Below are positions 1-6,169 of a stretch of DNA of 7,136 bases, piece after piece. The notes under the pieces are model-generated. The model was not told the origin of the DNA, searched no databases, and saw only the letters and a list, made by a program, of their open reading frames with translations. Within the stretch, counting starts at the first letter, position 1; each line of letters begins with the position of its first letter. Both the position numbers and the translations under genes were made by a program. This DNA comes from an uncultured Veillonella sp. GTDB lineage: Bacteria > Bacillota_C > Negativicutes > Veillonellales > Veillonellaceae. The stretch spans positions 1 through 7,136 of the forward strand of contig CAAFRK010000092.1 of the NCBI GenBank assembly GCA_900765235.1. The letters are read 5' to 3'.

Positions 1-144
1 GACTATGGCATCCATCCAGTCCCCCTCATAAGCGATGAACATCATGAGAATTCCCAAGCCAATCAAAATAGGCTGTGGTTGATAGCGCTTCATCAATAAT
101 ATGCCGGTTACAGCAATAATGATGAGACATATAACTATATTCAT
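1..144 (-). CDS. N-terminus of a membrane protein, DcuC-like transporter (partial)
   Basis: Only the first 48 codons are present; the frame is open to the left edge. The ATG at 144-142 is preceded by GAGAGG five to six bases upstream, which supports this start. The peptide begins with a hydrophobic stretch (about residues 2-18), then a short basic loop (KRYQPQP), then a second hydrophobic segment (about 26-39) and an acidic turn (EGDWMD). This hairpin of two membrane helices joined by a K/R-Y-x-P loop resembles the N-terminus of DcuC/YfcC-type anaerobic C4-dicarboxylate transporters, which act in the inner membrane. The family call rests on this short pattern alone and other multi-helix transporters are possible. 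It is separated from the upstream amidohydrolase by a terminator and about 140 nt of AT-rich DNA, so it probably has its own promoter. Confidence 0.55.
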   Translation of the reverse strand, partial: MNIVICLIIIAVTGILLMKRYQPQPILIGLGILMMFIAYEGDWMDAIV

Positions 145-187
145 AAACACCTCTCATAGAGAATATATTAGACTGACAGCGGATTTA

Positions 188-247
188 TATCACAAGTACT
201 ATTCTTGAATTATACTTGTATCACATCTAGCATATATCTATATTATA
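188..247 (-). promoter_or_regulatory. Candidate promoter/operator region of the DcuC-like gene
   Basis: In this AT-rich gap two perfect TATAAT hexamers occur on the minus strand, at 247-242 and 214-209. Neither has a convincing -35 at 16-18 nt. The second lies inside a 7-bp inverted repeat (ACAAGTA at 192-198, TACTTGT at 213-219), and the heptamer TATCACA occurs twice, at 188-194 and 219-225. TGTGATA-like half-sites are reminiscent of Crp/Fnr-family sites, which often control dicarboxylate transport, but here the two heptamers are direct repeats and no canonical palindrome is present. The rest of 145-284 shows nothing else I can support. Confidence 0.3.
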
Positions 248-284
248 CCTATACTATACGCAAAATATAAATAAAAATACAATG

Positions 285-321
285 AAACAGCACCGTTACT
301 TTTAAAATAACGGTGCTGTTT
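285..321 (-). terminator. Rho-independent terminator after the M20 amidohydrolase
   Basis: A perfect 14-bp inverted repeat (AAACAGCACCGTTA at 285-298, its complement at 308-321) encloses a 9-nt loop. It begins 15 nt beyond the stop codon of the amidohydrolase gene. Read on the minus strand, the stem is followed by a T-rich tail (TTTCATTGTATTTTTATTT, counting from the end of the stem). It ends the transcript before the DcuC-like gene. Confidence 0.88.
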
Positions 322-336
322 ATTACTTATCTTCTT

Positions 337-1515
337 TTATTTATGTTCTTTCAACCATGTAATAGCATATTCAGCATACACCGCTGATGCGGCAGATAGT
401 ATGGTATCATCCATATTAAATCTATTATTATGATGATCGTAGGTAGCCTCTACTTCAGGGTTTTGAATACCTATAAAGGCAAAGCATCCTGGTTTATCTT
501 GTAAATACCATGCAAAATCTTCGCCTGGCATTACTTTACGCATTTTAGAAAGCTTGTCTTTACCTAATGTATCAATAACGACACGTTCAGCCAATTCGCT
601 AGATTCAGGATCATTAATAGTAGGTGGTACTTTATTTACATATTCTAATGTAGCAGTTGCCCCATAGGCTTCAGCCGTATGTTCTACTACGCGGCGTATG
701 GATTCAACATAATACTCTTCTTGGTCTGGATCAAAGAAACGAATGGTGCCCCCCATTTTAGCTTCACCAGGGATAACATTCCATTCAGAGCCAGAGTGAA
801 TATTACCAATAGTGAGTACAAGAGAATCTAAGGCACTCACATTACGAGACACTACAGTTTGCAAGTTCATAACGATAGCACTAGCTACTACAATGGCATC
901 AATCGCTTGATGTGGCTGTGCCCCATGGCCTTGTTTGCCTTTTACATTAATGGTAATCTGGCTACTTGCAGCCATACGAGGACCTTCCTCTACAGAGATA
1001 AGTCCTGCTGGTAAATCAATCCATACATGGCCACCAAAGATAGCATCAATCTTATCATACCAATCACCAAATTTAACGAAATCTGGCGCCCCTGCACCCG
1101 TTTCTTCGGCAGGTTGGAATGCTAAATACACATCGCCTTCGATGCGGTCTTTCATAGACATTAACATCTTTGCAGCGCCTAACAAGATAGCCATATGACC
1201 ATCATGACCACAAGCGTGCATTTTGCCTTCAGTTTCAGATTTGTAGTCTACTGTATTATGCTCATGAACTGGTAAAGCATCGATATCAGCGCGCAACGCT
1301 ATAGCCTTACCTGGTTTATCACCATGGATGATACCAACTAAGCCGATGCCACGCTCTGTATCTACATGAACCTCTACGCCCATAGATTCTAATTCTTTAG
1401 CGAGAGTCTTTGTTGTTTCAAACTCTTCATTACTCAACTCTGGATGTTTATGGAAATATCTACGCCAATCTTGAACGTAGCCTTTATATTGTTCAATTAA
1501 ATCGCGACTATGCAT
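337..1515 (-). CDS. M20-family amidohydrolase (hippurate/N-acyl-amino acid hydrolase type)
   Basis: Predicted cytoplasmic metal-dependent amidohydrolase of 392 residues, a normal length for the M20D branch (hippurate hydrolase, N-acyl-L-amino acid amidohydrolase, IAA-amino acid hydrolase). Family motifs in order: HKHPELSNEE near residue 22; LRADIDALP near 74; the metal-binding ACGHDGH at about 101-107; FQPAEE at about 133-138 with the catalytic and metal-binding glutamates; GGHVW near 161; PGEDFAWYLQ and the late HHNNRFN histidines in the C-terminal part. These residues bind two divalent metals and hydrolyse an acyl-amino acid amide bond. The ATG at 1515 is chosen because AAGGAGG lies 7 nt upstream; a longer in-frame TTG start at 1533 would place that ribosome binding site inside the coding region. 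The gene lies behind a small-protein gene and its terminator and has its own terminator. Substrate is unknown; an ArgE-like or peptide-scavenging role is only inference. Confidence 0.9.
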   Translation of the reverse strand: MHSRDLIEQYKGYVQDWRRYFHKHPELSNEEFETTKTLAKELESMGVEVHVDTERGIGLVGIIHGDKPGKAIALRADIDALPVHEHNTVDYKSETEGKMHACGHDGHMAILLGAAKMLMSMKDRIEGDVYLAFQPAEETGAGAPDFVKFGDWYDKIDAIFGGHVWIDLPAGLISVEEGPRMAASSQITINVKGKQGHGAQPHQAIDAIVVASAIVMNLQTVVSRNVSALDSLVLTIGNIHSGSEWNVIPGEAKMGGTIRFFDPDQEEYYVESIRRVVEHTAEAYGATATLEYVNKVPPTINDPESSELAERVVIDTLGKDKLSKMRKVMPGEDFAWYLQDKPGCFAFIGIQNPEVEATYDHHNNRFNMDDTILSAASAVYAEYAITWLKEHK

Positions 1516-1522
1516 GGTATCG

Positions 1523-1529
1523 CCTCCTT
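1523..1529 (-). promoter_or_regulatory. Ribosome binding site fixing the M20 start
   Basis: AAGGAGG on the minus strand, 7 nt from the ATG at 1515. It rules out the upstream TTG at 1533 as start, because that TTG overlaps the Shine-Dalgarno sequence itself. Confidence 0.85.
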
Positions 1530-1569
1530 GCAAACTCCCTTAATAAAGGGGAATAACGGGGTAAAAGTA

Positions 1570-1605
1570 AAAGAAAACGACAGGCCACGCCATGTCGTTT
1601 TCTTT
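1570..1605 (-). terminator. Rho-independent terminator after the small membrane protein gene
   Basis: A perfect 13-bp inverted repeat (AAAGAAAACGACA at 1570-1582, complement at 1593-1605) encloses a 10-nt GC-rich loop. It lies 5 nt beyond the stop of the 60-residue gene. On the minus strand the stem ends in TTTTCTTT and runs on into TTACTTTTA, a good U-tract. It sits 54 nt ahead of the M20 start, so the M20 gene is transcribed by readthrough or from a promoter I could not recognise. Confidence 0.85.
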
Positions 1606-1610
1606 ATGTC

Positions 1611-1793
1611 TTATCGGTTGCGTAATACTGCTTGTACCGCCAAGGATACAACAGCTGTTGCAACTGCCACAGCAGCCGTAATTTTTGCTGTTGTGAAAAG
1701 CTCTTCTTTTGTAGGTTTTGCTTTTGTAGCAATATCTAATGTTTTTGCTACAGCAGGAACCAATACTTCGTTACGTAAGGATTCTGTATTCAT
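1611..1793 (-). CDS. Small single-helix membrane protein, unknown function (60 aa)
   Basis: A 60-residue product I do not recognise. The N-terminal 35 residues are mixed and charged (including TKAKPTKEEL), and are followed by an uninterrupted Ala/Val-rich hydrophobic segment at about residues 37-57, then the basic end RNR. This looks like one membrane-spanning or amphipathic helix; no signal-peptidase site or cysteine is present. The gene is credible despite its size: GGAGG lies 7 nt upstream of the ATG, a perfect TATAAT is found about 85 nt upstream, a hairpin lies in the leader, and a strong terminator starts 5 nt past the stop. It appears to be a stand-alone transcription unit between argD and the M20 gene, with nothing to tie it to arginine metabolism other than position. 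Confidence 0.78.
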   Translation of the reverse strand: MNTESLRNEVLVPAVAKTLDIATKAKPTKEELFTTAKITAAVAVATAVVSLAVQAVLRNR

Positions 1794-1806
1794 ATTTACT
1801 CCTCCA

Positions 1807-1856
1807 ATATAGACTGTTTCTTCTAGGGTAACACGAATGAGAACTAAAGTCTATAT
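1807..1856 (-). promoter_or_regulatory. Leader hairpin directly upstream of the small-protein RBS
   Basis: A perfect 9-bp inverted repeat (ATATAGACT at 1807-1815, AGTCTATAT at 1848-1856), extended inside by AGAA/TTCT pairing (1840-1843 with 1821-1824) after a small internal mismatch. In the RNA the hairpin ends one base before the GGAGG of the 60-residue gene. No U-run follows, so it is not an intrinsic terminator. It may influence translation or stabilise the message. Confidence 0.5.
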
Positions 1857-1877
1857 ATTCATCGATTTATTTCAATG

Positions 1878-1883
1878 ATTATA
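1878..1883 (-). promoter_or_regulatory. Candidate -10 box for the small-protein gene
   Basis: A perfect TATAAT on the minus strand, located so that transcription would start near 1871, just before the leader hairpin. No good -35 is visible 16-18 nt upstream (the spacing falls on CATTTA-like sequence), so the call is weak. The rest of the gap down from the argD stop shows no terminator with a U-tract. Confidence 0.3.
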
Positions 1884-1931
1884 CGGTTACGCAACTATTT
1901 TAAATGATATTTATGAAAGTTATCCTTAACA

Positions 1932-3119
1932 TTATTTTGCCGCTAACTCTTCAATAGCTTCAGCTACAATAGTGATGGCTTTTTCCAATTGGTCTTGAGG
2001 AATATTAAGAGCTGGTAAAAGACGTACTTTATTTTTTGCAGACAAGCATACAACGCCCTTTTCAAGACATTTAGCGATGACTGCTTTTGGATCTACTGTA
2101 GTTTCAATACCGAGCATGAGGCCCATACCGCTTACACCAAGGATACCAGGTTTACCAGCTAAAGCAGCTTTTACATAGTCCCCTTTTTCTTTTACAGAAT
2201 CTAAGAATTCTGGTGTTAAACGGCTAATGATGGTATTACCTGCTGCCGCACAGATTGGATTGCCACCAAAAGTTGTAGCATGAGCACCAGCATTTAACAC
2301 ATATTGCATCTTTTCATTGAACAATGTGGCACCCATTGGTAGACCGCCTGCTAAACCTTTTGCAGTAGATACTACGTCTGGTTCAATGCCAAATTGTTGA
2401 TATGCATATAGACTGCCCGTACGACCATTACCAGTTTGTACTTCATCGATTAACACCAGTTGATCATGTTCATGAGCATATTTTGTTACTGCTTGTACAA
2501 ACTCTTTATCCAAAGGCATAACGCCACCTTCACCTTGAATAGGTTCCATCATGATAGCACAAACTGCTGGATTATCAAGAGCTTTTAAGGCCACATCAAT
2601 ATCATTAGCAGGTGTATGAATAAAGCCTTCTGTAAATGGGAAGAAATATTGATGGAATACATCTTGGCCTGTAGCAGACAAGGTAGTAATAGTACGACCA
2701 TGGAAGCTATTAACCAAGGTGACGATGACATGACGACCTTCACCGTATTTGTCATGACTATATTTACGAGCTGCTTTGATGGCACATTCATTAGACTCTG
2801 CACCAGAGTTAGAGAAGAATACCTTCTTCATACCTGTTTTAGCGCACAGTTGTTTTGCCAATTCAATTTGTGGCAAAGAATAGTATAAGTTTGAAATGTG
2901 GTTCAACGCATGAGATTGTTTTGTCACAGCCTCTGTCCATTCATCATCATCAACCCCAAAGGCTGTTACACCGATACCAGATCCAAGATCGATGTATTCT
3001 TTACCGTCTACGTCCCATAAAAGGGATCCTTTACCCTTTTCAAAACATACGTTAAACCGGCCATACGTATTGGCTATATATTCTTTATCTTGTTGTTCAA
3101 AATCGATTGTATTACTCAT
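1932..3119 (-). CDS. argD: Acetylornithine aminotransferase ArgD
   Basis: PLP-dependent class-III aminotransferase of 395 residues, the usual ArgD length. It converts N-acetylglutamate semialdehyde plus glutamate to N-acetylornithine and 2-oxoglutarate in the cytoplasm. Visible motifs: LGSGIGVTAFG near residue 45; NSGAESNECAIKAARK near 104, the phosphate-binding segment; SFHGRT near 138; EPIQGEGGV near 192; LIDEVQTGNGRTG near 224, containing the Asp that pairs with the PLP ring nitrogen; STAKGLAGGLPMGA near 251, with Lys254 as the predicted Schiff-base lysine; TTFGGNP near 282. The ATG at 3119 is preferred over an in-frame TTG at 3131 because GGAGG at 3125-3129 sits 5 nt ahead of it. Family relatives act on succinylornithine, ornithine or GABA, but adjacency to argB and argC supports ArgD. 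It follows argB after a 90-nt gap that contains a hairpin. Confidence 0.95.
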   Translation of the reverse strand: MSNTIDFEQQDKEYIANTYGRFNVCFEKGKGSLLWDVDGKEYIDLGSGIGVTAFGVDDDEWTEAVTKQSHALNHISNLYYSLPQIELAKQLCAKTGMKKVFFSNSGAESNECAIKAARKYSHDKYGEGRHVIVTLVNSFHGRTITTLSATGQDVFHQYFFPFTEGFIHTPANDIDVALKALDNPAVCAIMMEPIQGEGGVMPLDKEFVQAVTKYAHEHDQLVLIDEVQTGNGRTGSLYAYQQFGIEPDVVSTAKGLAGGLPMGATLFNEKMQYVLNAGAHATTFGGNPICAAAGNTIISRLTPEFLDSVKEKGDYVKAALAGKPGILGVSGMGLMLGIETTVDPKAVIAKCLEKGVVCLSAKNKVRLLPALNIPQDQLEKAITIVAEAIEELAAK

Positions 3120-3124
3120 TACAT

Positions 3125-3129
3125 CCTCC
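3125..3129 (-). promoter_or_regulatory. Ribosome binding site fixing the argD start
   Basis: GGAGG on the minus strand, 5 nt upstream of the ATG at 3119. The alternative TTG start at 3131 overlaps this site and would add only four residues, so it is rejected. Confidence 0.8.
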
Positions 3130-3170
3130 AAACGTACGGTCGTGCCGTCGTCTATCTATATGAAAGGTAA

Positions 3171-3195
3171 CGATGGTAATAAACAATTACCATCG
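3171..3195 (-). promoter_or_regulatory. Perfect hairpin in the argB-argD gap
   Basis: CGATGGTAAT (3171-3180) and ATTACCATCG (3186-3195) form a perfect 10-bp stem with a 5-nt loop, 14 nt past the argB stop codon. On the minus strand the sequence after the stem is TTACCTTTCATA, a poor U-tract, so it would be at best a weak or attenuating terminator. It may instead be an RNA-processing or stability element between argB and argD. The remaining 50 nt ahead of argD hold no clear promoter. Confidence 0.55.
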
Positions 3196-3209
3196 CTATA
3201 CCTACTATA

Positions 3210-4067
3210 TTACTTTACAAACATGGTGCCAAGACCTTCATCAGTTAATAGCTCGATAAGAATGGCATGTGGAATCTCACCATTGATGATAAACACCTTT
3301 TGAGCTCCTGATTTAATGGCCTCTAAGCAGCAATCCACTTTTGGTATCATACCACCAGCAATAATACCCTCTGCTTTTAATTGATCCGCCTCTGCCATAG
3401 TAATTTTAGAGATTAAAGACTCTGGATCATGTACATCACGTAGCACACCATCAATATTGGTCATAGCAACCATTGTTTCCGCCTTAAGGGCACCGGCAAT
3501 TTTTGCGGCTACCGTATCAGCATTGATATTATATGTCTTGCCATCAGCCCCCATACCAATGGAAGAAATGACAGGAATATATCCTCTACTGATAACATCA
3601 TCGATAATACTTGTATCAATCGTATCGATAGAACCTACATAACCAAGCTCATCATTTTGTTTATGAACTTGAATCATATTACCATCCACACCACAGAGAC
3701 CAACAGCCTTACCACCAAGGTCTGTTAAATCCGCTACAAGGCCTTTATTAACCTTACCGGCTAATACCATTTGTACTACATCCATGGTCGCTTCATCTGT
3801 GACACGCAAGCCATTTGCAAAGTGCGATTCAATTTTCATGGCATCTAGTGTGCTATTAATAGCTGGACCACCGCCATGAACGAGCACAACTTTTACCCCT
3901 ACCAATTGAAGTAGCATTAAATCCTTCATAACGGATTTTTTTAATTCTTCATCAATCATAGCATTGCCGCCATATTTAACGACAACATATTGATCTGTAT
4001 ATTGTTTGATATATGGAACGGCCGCAGTTAAGATATGCGCCCGCATTGCATTTGTTACGTCCTTCAT
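3210..4067 (-). CDS. argB: Acetylglutamate kinase ArgB, arginine-sensitive type
   Basis: N-acetyl-L-glutamate kinase of 285 residues. It phosphorylates N-acetylglutamate with ATP in the cytoplasm, the second step of arginine synthesis. Amino-acid-kinase motifs: VVKYGGNAM (Lys31 and the glycine loop), LVHGGGPAI at 62-70, GLRVTD at 86-91, NINADTVAAKIAGAL at 180-194 and GGMIPKV at 238-244 with the conserved Lys243. About 25 residues precede the core, forming the helix typical of hexameric, arginine-inhibited kinases; the E. coli enzyme (258 residues) lacks it. The C-terminal HAILIEL...TDEGLGT segment also fits the arginine-site signature of that class. By family knowledge this predicts feedback inhibition by arginine. 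The ATG at 4067 has AGAGGGA just upstream, and the gene starts 10 nt after the argC stop, indicating co-transcription and probably coupled translation. Confidence 0.96.
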   Translation of the reverse strand: MKDVTNAMRAHILTAAVPYIKQYTDQYVVVKYGGNAMIDEELKKSVMKDLMLLQLVGVKVVLVHGGGPAINSTLDAMKIESHFANGLRVTDEATMDVVQMVLAGKVNKGLVADLTDLGGKAVGLCGVDGNMIQVHKQNDELGYVGSIDTIDTSIIDDVISRGYIPVISSIGMGADGKTYNINADTVAAKIAGALKAETMVAMTNIDGVLRDVHDPESLISKITMAEADQLKAEGIIAGGMIPKVDCCLEAIKSGAQKVFIINGEIPHAILIELLTDEGLGTMFVK

Positions 4068-4077
4068 AGTTCCCTCT

Positions 4078-5029
4078 CTAACCTAATACTAGGCCTGTAT
4101 CCTCTGGTAAGCCTAACGCGATGTTCATGCATTGAACGGCAGCACCAGAGGCACCTTTACCTAAATTATCGAAAATGGCATTAACCATGATGCGTTCATC
4201 ATTACCAGTTACATAGATTTTCATGCTATCTGTATTGCTCATTTGATTAGCATTTAACATACCAGTATTGCTATTCTCAGTAAATGGTACAACAGTAACG
4301 ACTGTGCTATCTTTGTAAAAATCTTCCAATGCCTGTTGCACTTTATCGATGCTAACTGGCTTTTGACATAAACGACTATGGATACCTACGGTAACTTCCA
4401 TACCGGAGTAATAATCGTCAACGATAGGGATAAAAATAGGTGCTTCACTAAGTCCACAAACATGTTGAACCTCTGGCAAATGCTTATGTTGTTGACTTAA
4501 AACATATTGACGCGGTGCCATAAAGAAAATAATCCTTTGGATTACTTTCATATTGACCAATCATCTTTTTACCGCCCCCACTATAGCCTGTTAAGGATGT
4601 AATGGTGAAAGGATAATCTGTTGGCACGAGACCGGCTTTTACAAGAGGCGCAATACACGCAATCATGCCGCTCGCATGACAGCCTGGGTTGGCAATATGC
4701 TTTTCAGTAGCAATAGCCGTTTTGTAATCAGCGCCAAGTTCTGGGAAACCATAGGCCCAATCATCAGCAGTTCTAAATGCAGTGGATGTATCAATTACCT
4801 TACAAGGCAGCTCACCGATGGCCGCTATGATTTCTTTAGATGCTGCATCAGGCAAGCAGAGAAATACAATATCTGCCTCTTTAGCCACCGCTTTAATAGC
4901 CTCTACATTTTTACGATCCTCATCAGCAGTAGCCAATAATTCTATATCTTTTCTATCAGATAACCGTTCATGAATTCTTAAACCTGTCGTACCTTCGTGA
5001 CCGACAATAAATACTTTATAGGGTGCCAT
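4078..5029 (-). pseudogene. argC: N-acetyl-gamma-glutamyl-phosphate reductase ArgC (type 2), frameshifted
   Basis: ArgC reduces N-acetylglutamyl phosphate to the semialdehyde with NADPH. The gene is in two overlapping frames. The first (5029-4484, 181 residues) carries the nucleotide-binding start VFIVGHEGTTGL, FLCLPDAAS, the catalytic-cysteine motif NPGCHASG (Cys117) and TGYSGGGKKMIGQYE, then ends in unrelated residues. The second (open from 4560, stop TAG at 4078) resumes with APRQYVLSQQHKHLPE, the predicted catalytic histidine region, then IPIVDDYYSGMEVTV and the C-terminus. Joined, they give about 316 residues, the normal size of short type-2 ArgC. The sequence therefore carries one extra base (or two missing), located around 4518-4529. 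The start ATG at 5029 has GAGG 6 nt upstream; a TTG at 5041 is rejected. Neither half contains both catalytic residues, so without frame restoration the product should be inactive. A sequencing or assembly error is as likely as a real mutation. Confidence 0.88.
4518..4529 (-). other. Most likely position of the argC frameshift
   Basis: On the minus strand the frame must advance by one base between the conserved GQYE codons (ending at 4547) and the conserved APRQY codons (starting at 4518). The stretch TTTTCTTTATGG at 4529-4518 contains the only short runs: four T at 4529-4526, three T at 4524-4522 and GG at 4519-4518. Removing one T gives ...DYFFMAPRQY, and removing one G gives ...DYFLYAPRQY; both look acceptable, so the exact base cannot be fixed from this sequence. 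Confidence 0.7.
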
Positions 5030-5045
5030 AGTAAACCTCAATTCT

Positions 5046-5099
5046 CACCTATTGGTGACTCACACCTATTTATACAGCCCCTCAGCTATTATAAATAGG
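5046..5099 (-). promoter_or_regulatory. Candidate promoter and repeat-rich operator/leader of argC
   Basis: The 110-nt gap between argF and argC holds a perfect TATAAT on the minus strand (5093-5088), without a good -35. This -10 overlaps one arm of a perfect 10-bp inverted repeat: CCTATTTATA at 5065-5074 and TATAAATAGG at 5090-5099, with a 15-nt spacer. The octamer CACCTATT occurs twice as a direct repeat, at 5046-5053 and 5063-5070, and TCACC/GGTGA (5045-5049, 5054-5058) form a small hairpin. The core AATAGG/CCTATT is thus present three times in 52 bp. It does not match the classical ArgR box (TGAAT...ATTCA). A weak CATC/GATG hairpin at 5117-5136, just past the argF stop, lacks a U-tract. 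Confidence 0.4.
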
Positions 5100-5139
5100 A
5101 AACAAACTATACCATACATCACCTTCTAGGGAGATGAAA

Positions 5140-6150
5140 TTACTTCAATGGATAGTCACTAAATGTAGCAACCATAACCGCCTTAATGGTATGAAGACGA
5201 TTTTCTGCTTCTTGGAAAGCTAAGGAGTTTGGTCCTTCAAATACCTCTTCAGTTACTTCAATACCATTCATGCCGAACCGTTCAAAGATATCCTTACCTA
5301 CTTGAGTTTCCGTATTGTGGAATGCTGGCAAGCAGTGACAGAATTTAGTATTTGGATTACCTGTTAATGCCATCATTTCAGCATTAACTTGGAATGGTTT
5401 AAACGTATTGATACGTTCTTCCCACATATCATAGGTATCACCCATGGTTACCCATACACCTGTGTAAATAACATCTAAACCTTTAACACCTTCGGCTACA
5501 TTATCTGTACATGTAATAGTAGCACCTGTTTCTTTTGCTACTTTCAAGCATTCTTCATAGAATGGACCTTCTGGCCAGTATTGTTTAGGACCGATAAGTC
5601 TGAAGTCCATACCCATTTTAACGGCCCCACTCATTAAGGCATTACACATATTAGATTGACCATGACCCACATAAGCATAAGAGATTTCATTCAATGGTTT
5701 ATCAATATTTTCTTGAAGCGTCAAAAAATTCGCTAATGTTTGTGTAGGATGATCCATATCGGTAAGGCCATTCCAAACAGGTACGCCAGAATAATCAGCT
5801 AATGTATCTACATCGGCTTGATCAAAACCTCTAAACTCGATAGCATCATACATAGATCCTAGAACACGAGCTGTATCTTTTAAGGATTCCTTTTTATTCA
5901 TTTGGGAACCTGTAGGGCCAAGATATGTTGTATGAGCACCTTGGTCCGCAGCACCTACTTCAAAGGCACAACGTGTCCGTGTAGAGTCCTTTTCAAAAAT
6001 TAATGCAAAGTTTTTACCTACCAATGTTTTGATTTCTTTACCTGCTTTTTTATCGGCTTTTAATTTTGCTGCCAAGTCCAATAAGTATTTAATCTCTTCT
6101 GGTGTATATTGAAGCATTGTTTTAAATGATGTATGTTGTAAACTTTTCAT
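5140..6150 (-). CDS. argF: Ornithine carbamoyltransferase-like ArgF with altered ornithine pocket
   Basis: A 336-residue transcarbamoylase that aligns along its whole length with E. coli-type ornithine carbamoyltransferase, which makes citrulline from ornithine and carbamoyl phosphate. The carbamoyl-phosphate residues are intact: STRTR at 56-60, Arg107 in FRG, HPTQ at 134-137, HCLPAF at 272-277 with Cys273, and Arg318 in ENR. The ornithine side differs. The usual GDxRNNM segment reads GHGQSNM at 162-168 (Asn167 kept, Asn166 replaced by Ser), and the usual TDVWVSMG reads TGVWVTMG at 230-237, so the near-invariant Asp231 is Gly and Ser235 is Thr. Start: ATG at 6150 with AGAGG 5 nt upstream. It starts 19 nt after an M20 amidohydrolase, suggesting one transcript. 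Location beside argC, argB and argD favours an arginine role; the pocket changes leave acceptor specificity open. A catabolic ArcB role is less likely given the neighbours. Confidence 0.85.
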   Translation of the reverse strand: MKSLQHTSFKTMLQYTPEEIKYLLDLAAKLKADKKAGKEIKTLVGKNFALIFEKDSTRTRCAFEVGAADQGAHTTYLGPTGSQMNKKESLKDTARVLGSMYDAIEFRGFDQADVDTLADYSGVPVWNGLTDMDHPTQTLANFLTLQENIDKPLNEISYAYVGHGQSNMCNALMSGAVKMGMDFRLIGPKQYWPEGPFYEECLKVAKETGATITCTDNVAEGVKGLDVIYTGVWVTMGDTYDMWEERINTFKPFQVNAEMMALTGNPNTKFCHCLPAFHNTETQVGKDIFERFGMNGIEVTEEVFEGPNSLAFQEAENRLHTIKAVMVATFSDYPLK

Positions 6151-6169
6151 GATAACCTCTTATTTCAAA

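Noticed and set aside
935..1198. Plus-strand 87-codon open frame inside the M20 gene
   Set aside because: Shadow of the strongly supported minus-strand gene; no RBS and no recognisable protein features.
1510..1812. Plus-strand 100-codon frame across the terminator and small-protein gene
   Set aside because: It runs through the small gene in antisense and through its terminator, and the minus-strand frame has the better start signals.
2616..3303. Several plus-strand open frames over argD and its upstream gap
   Set aside because: They overlap each other and the conserved argD/argB coding sequence, with no family motifs; treated as chance frames.
4518..4529. Programmed +1 frameshifting to make full-length ArgC from TTTTCTTTATGG
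   Set aside because: UUU-C and CUU-U can in principle slip +1, but there is no in-frame stop or rare codon at the slip point (the first stop is at 4486-4484), no internal Shine-Dalgarno-like stimulator was evident, and programmed shifting is not known to me for argC. A point indel is simpler.
5117..5136. Terminator directly after argF
   Set aside because: CATC/GATG and CC/GG can pair with a mismatch, but the stem is short and no U-tract follows on the minus strand.
5030..5139. T-box or other known riboswitch ahead of argC
   Set aside because: The gap is only 110 nt and lacks the T-box core (GGTGG-ACCGCG type) and a terminator/antiterminator pair; the repeats fit a protein operator or simple hairpins better.
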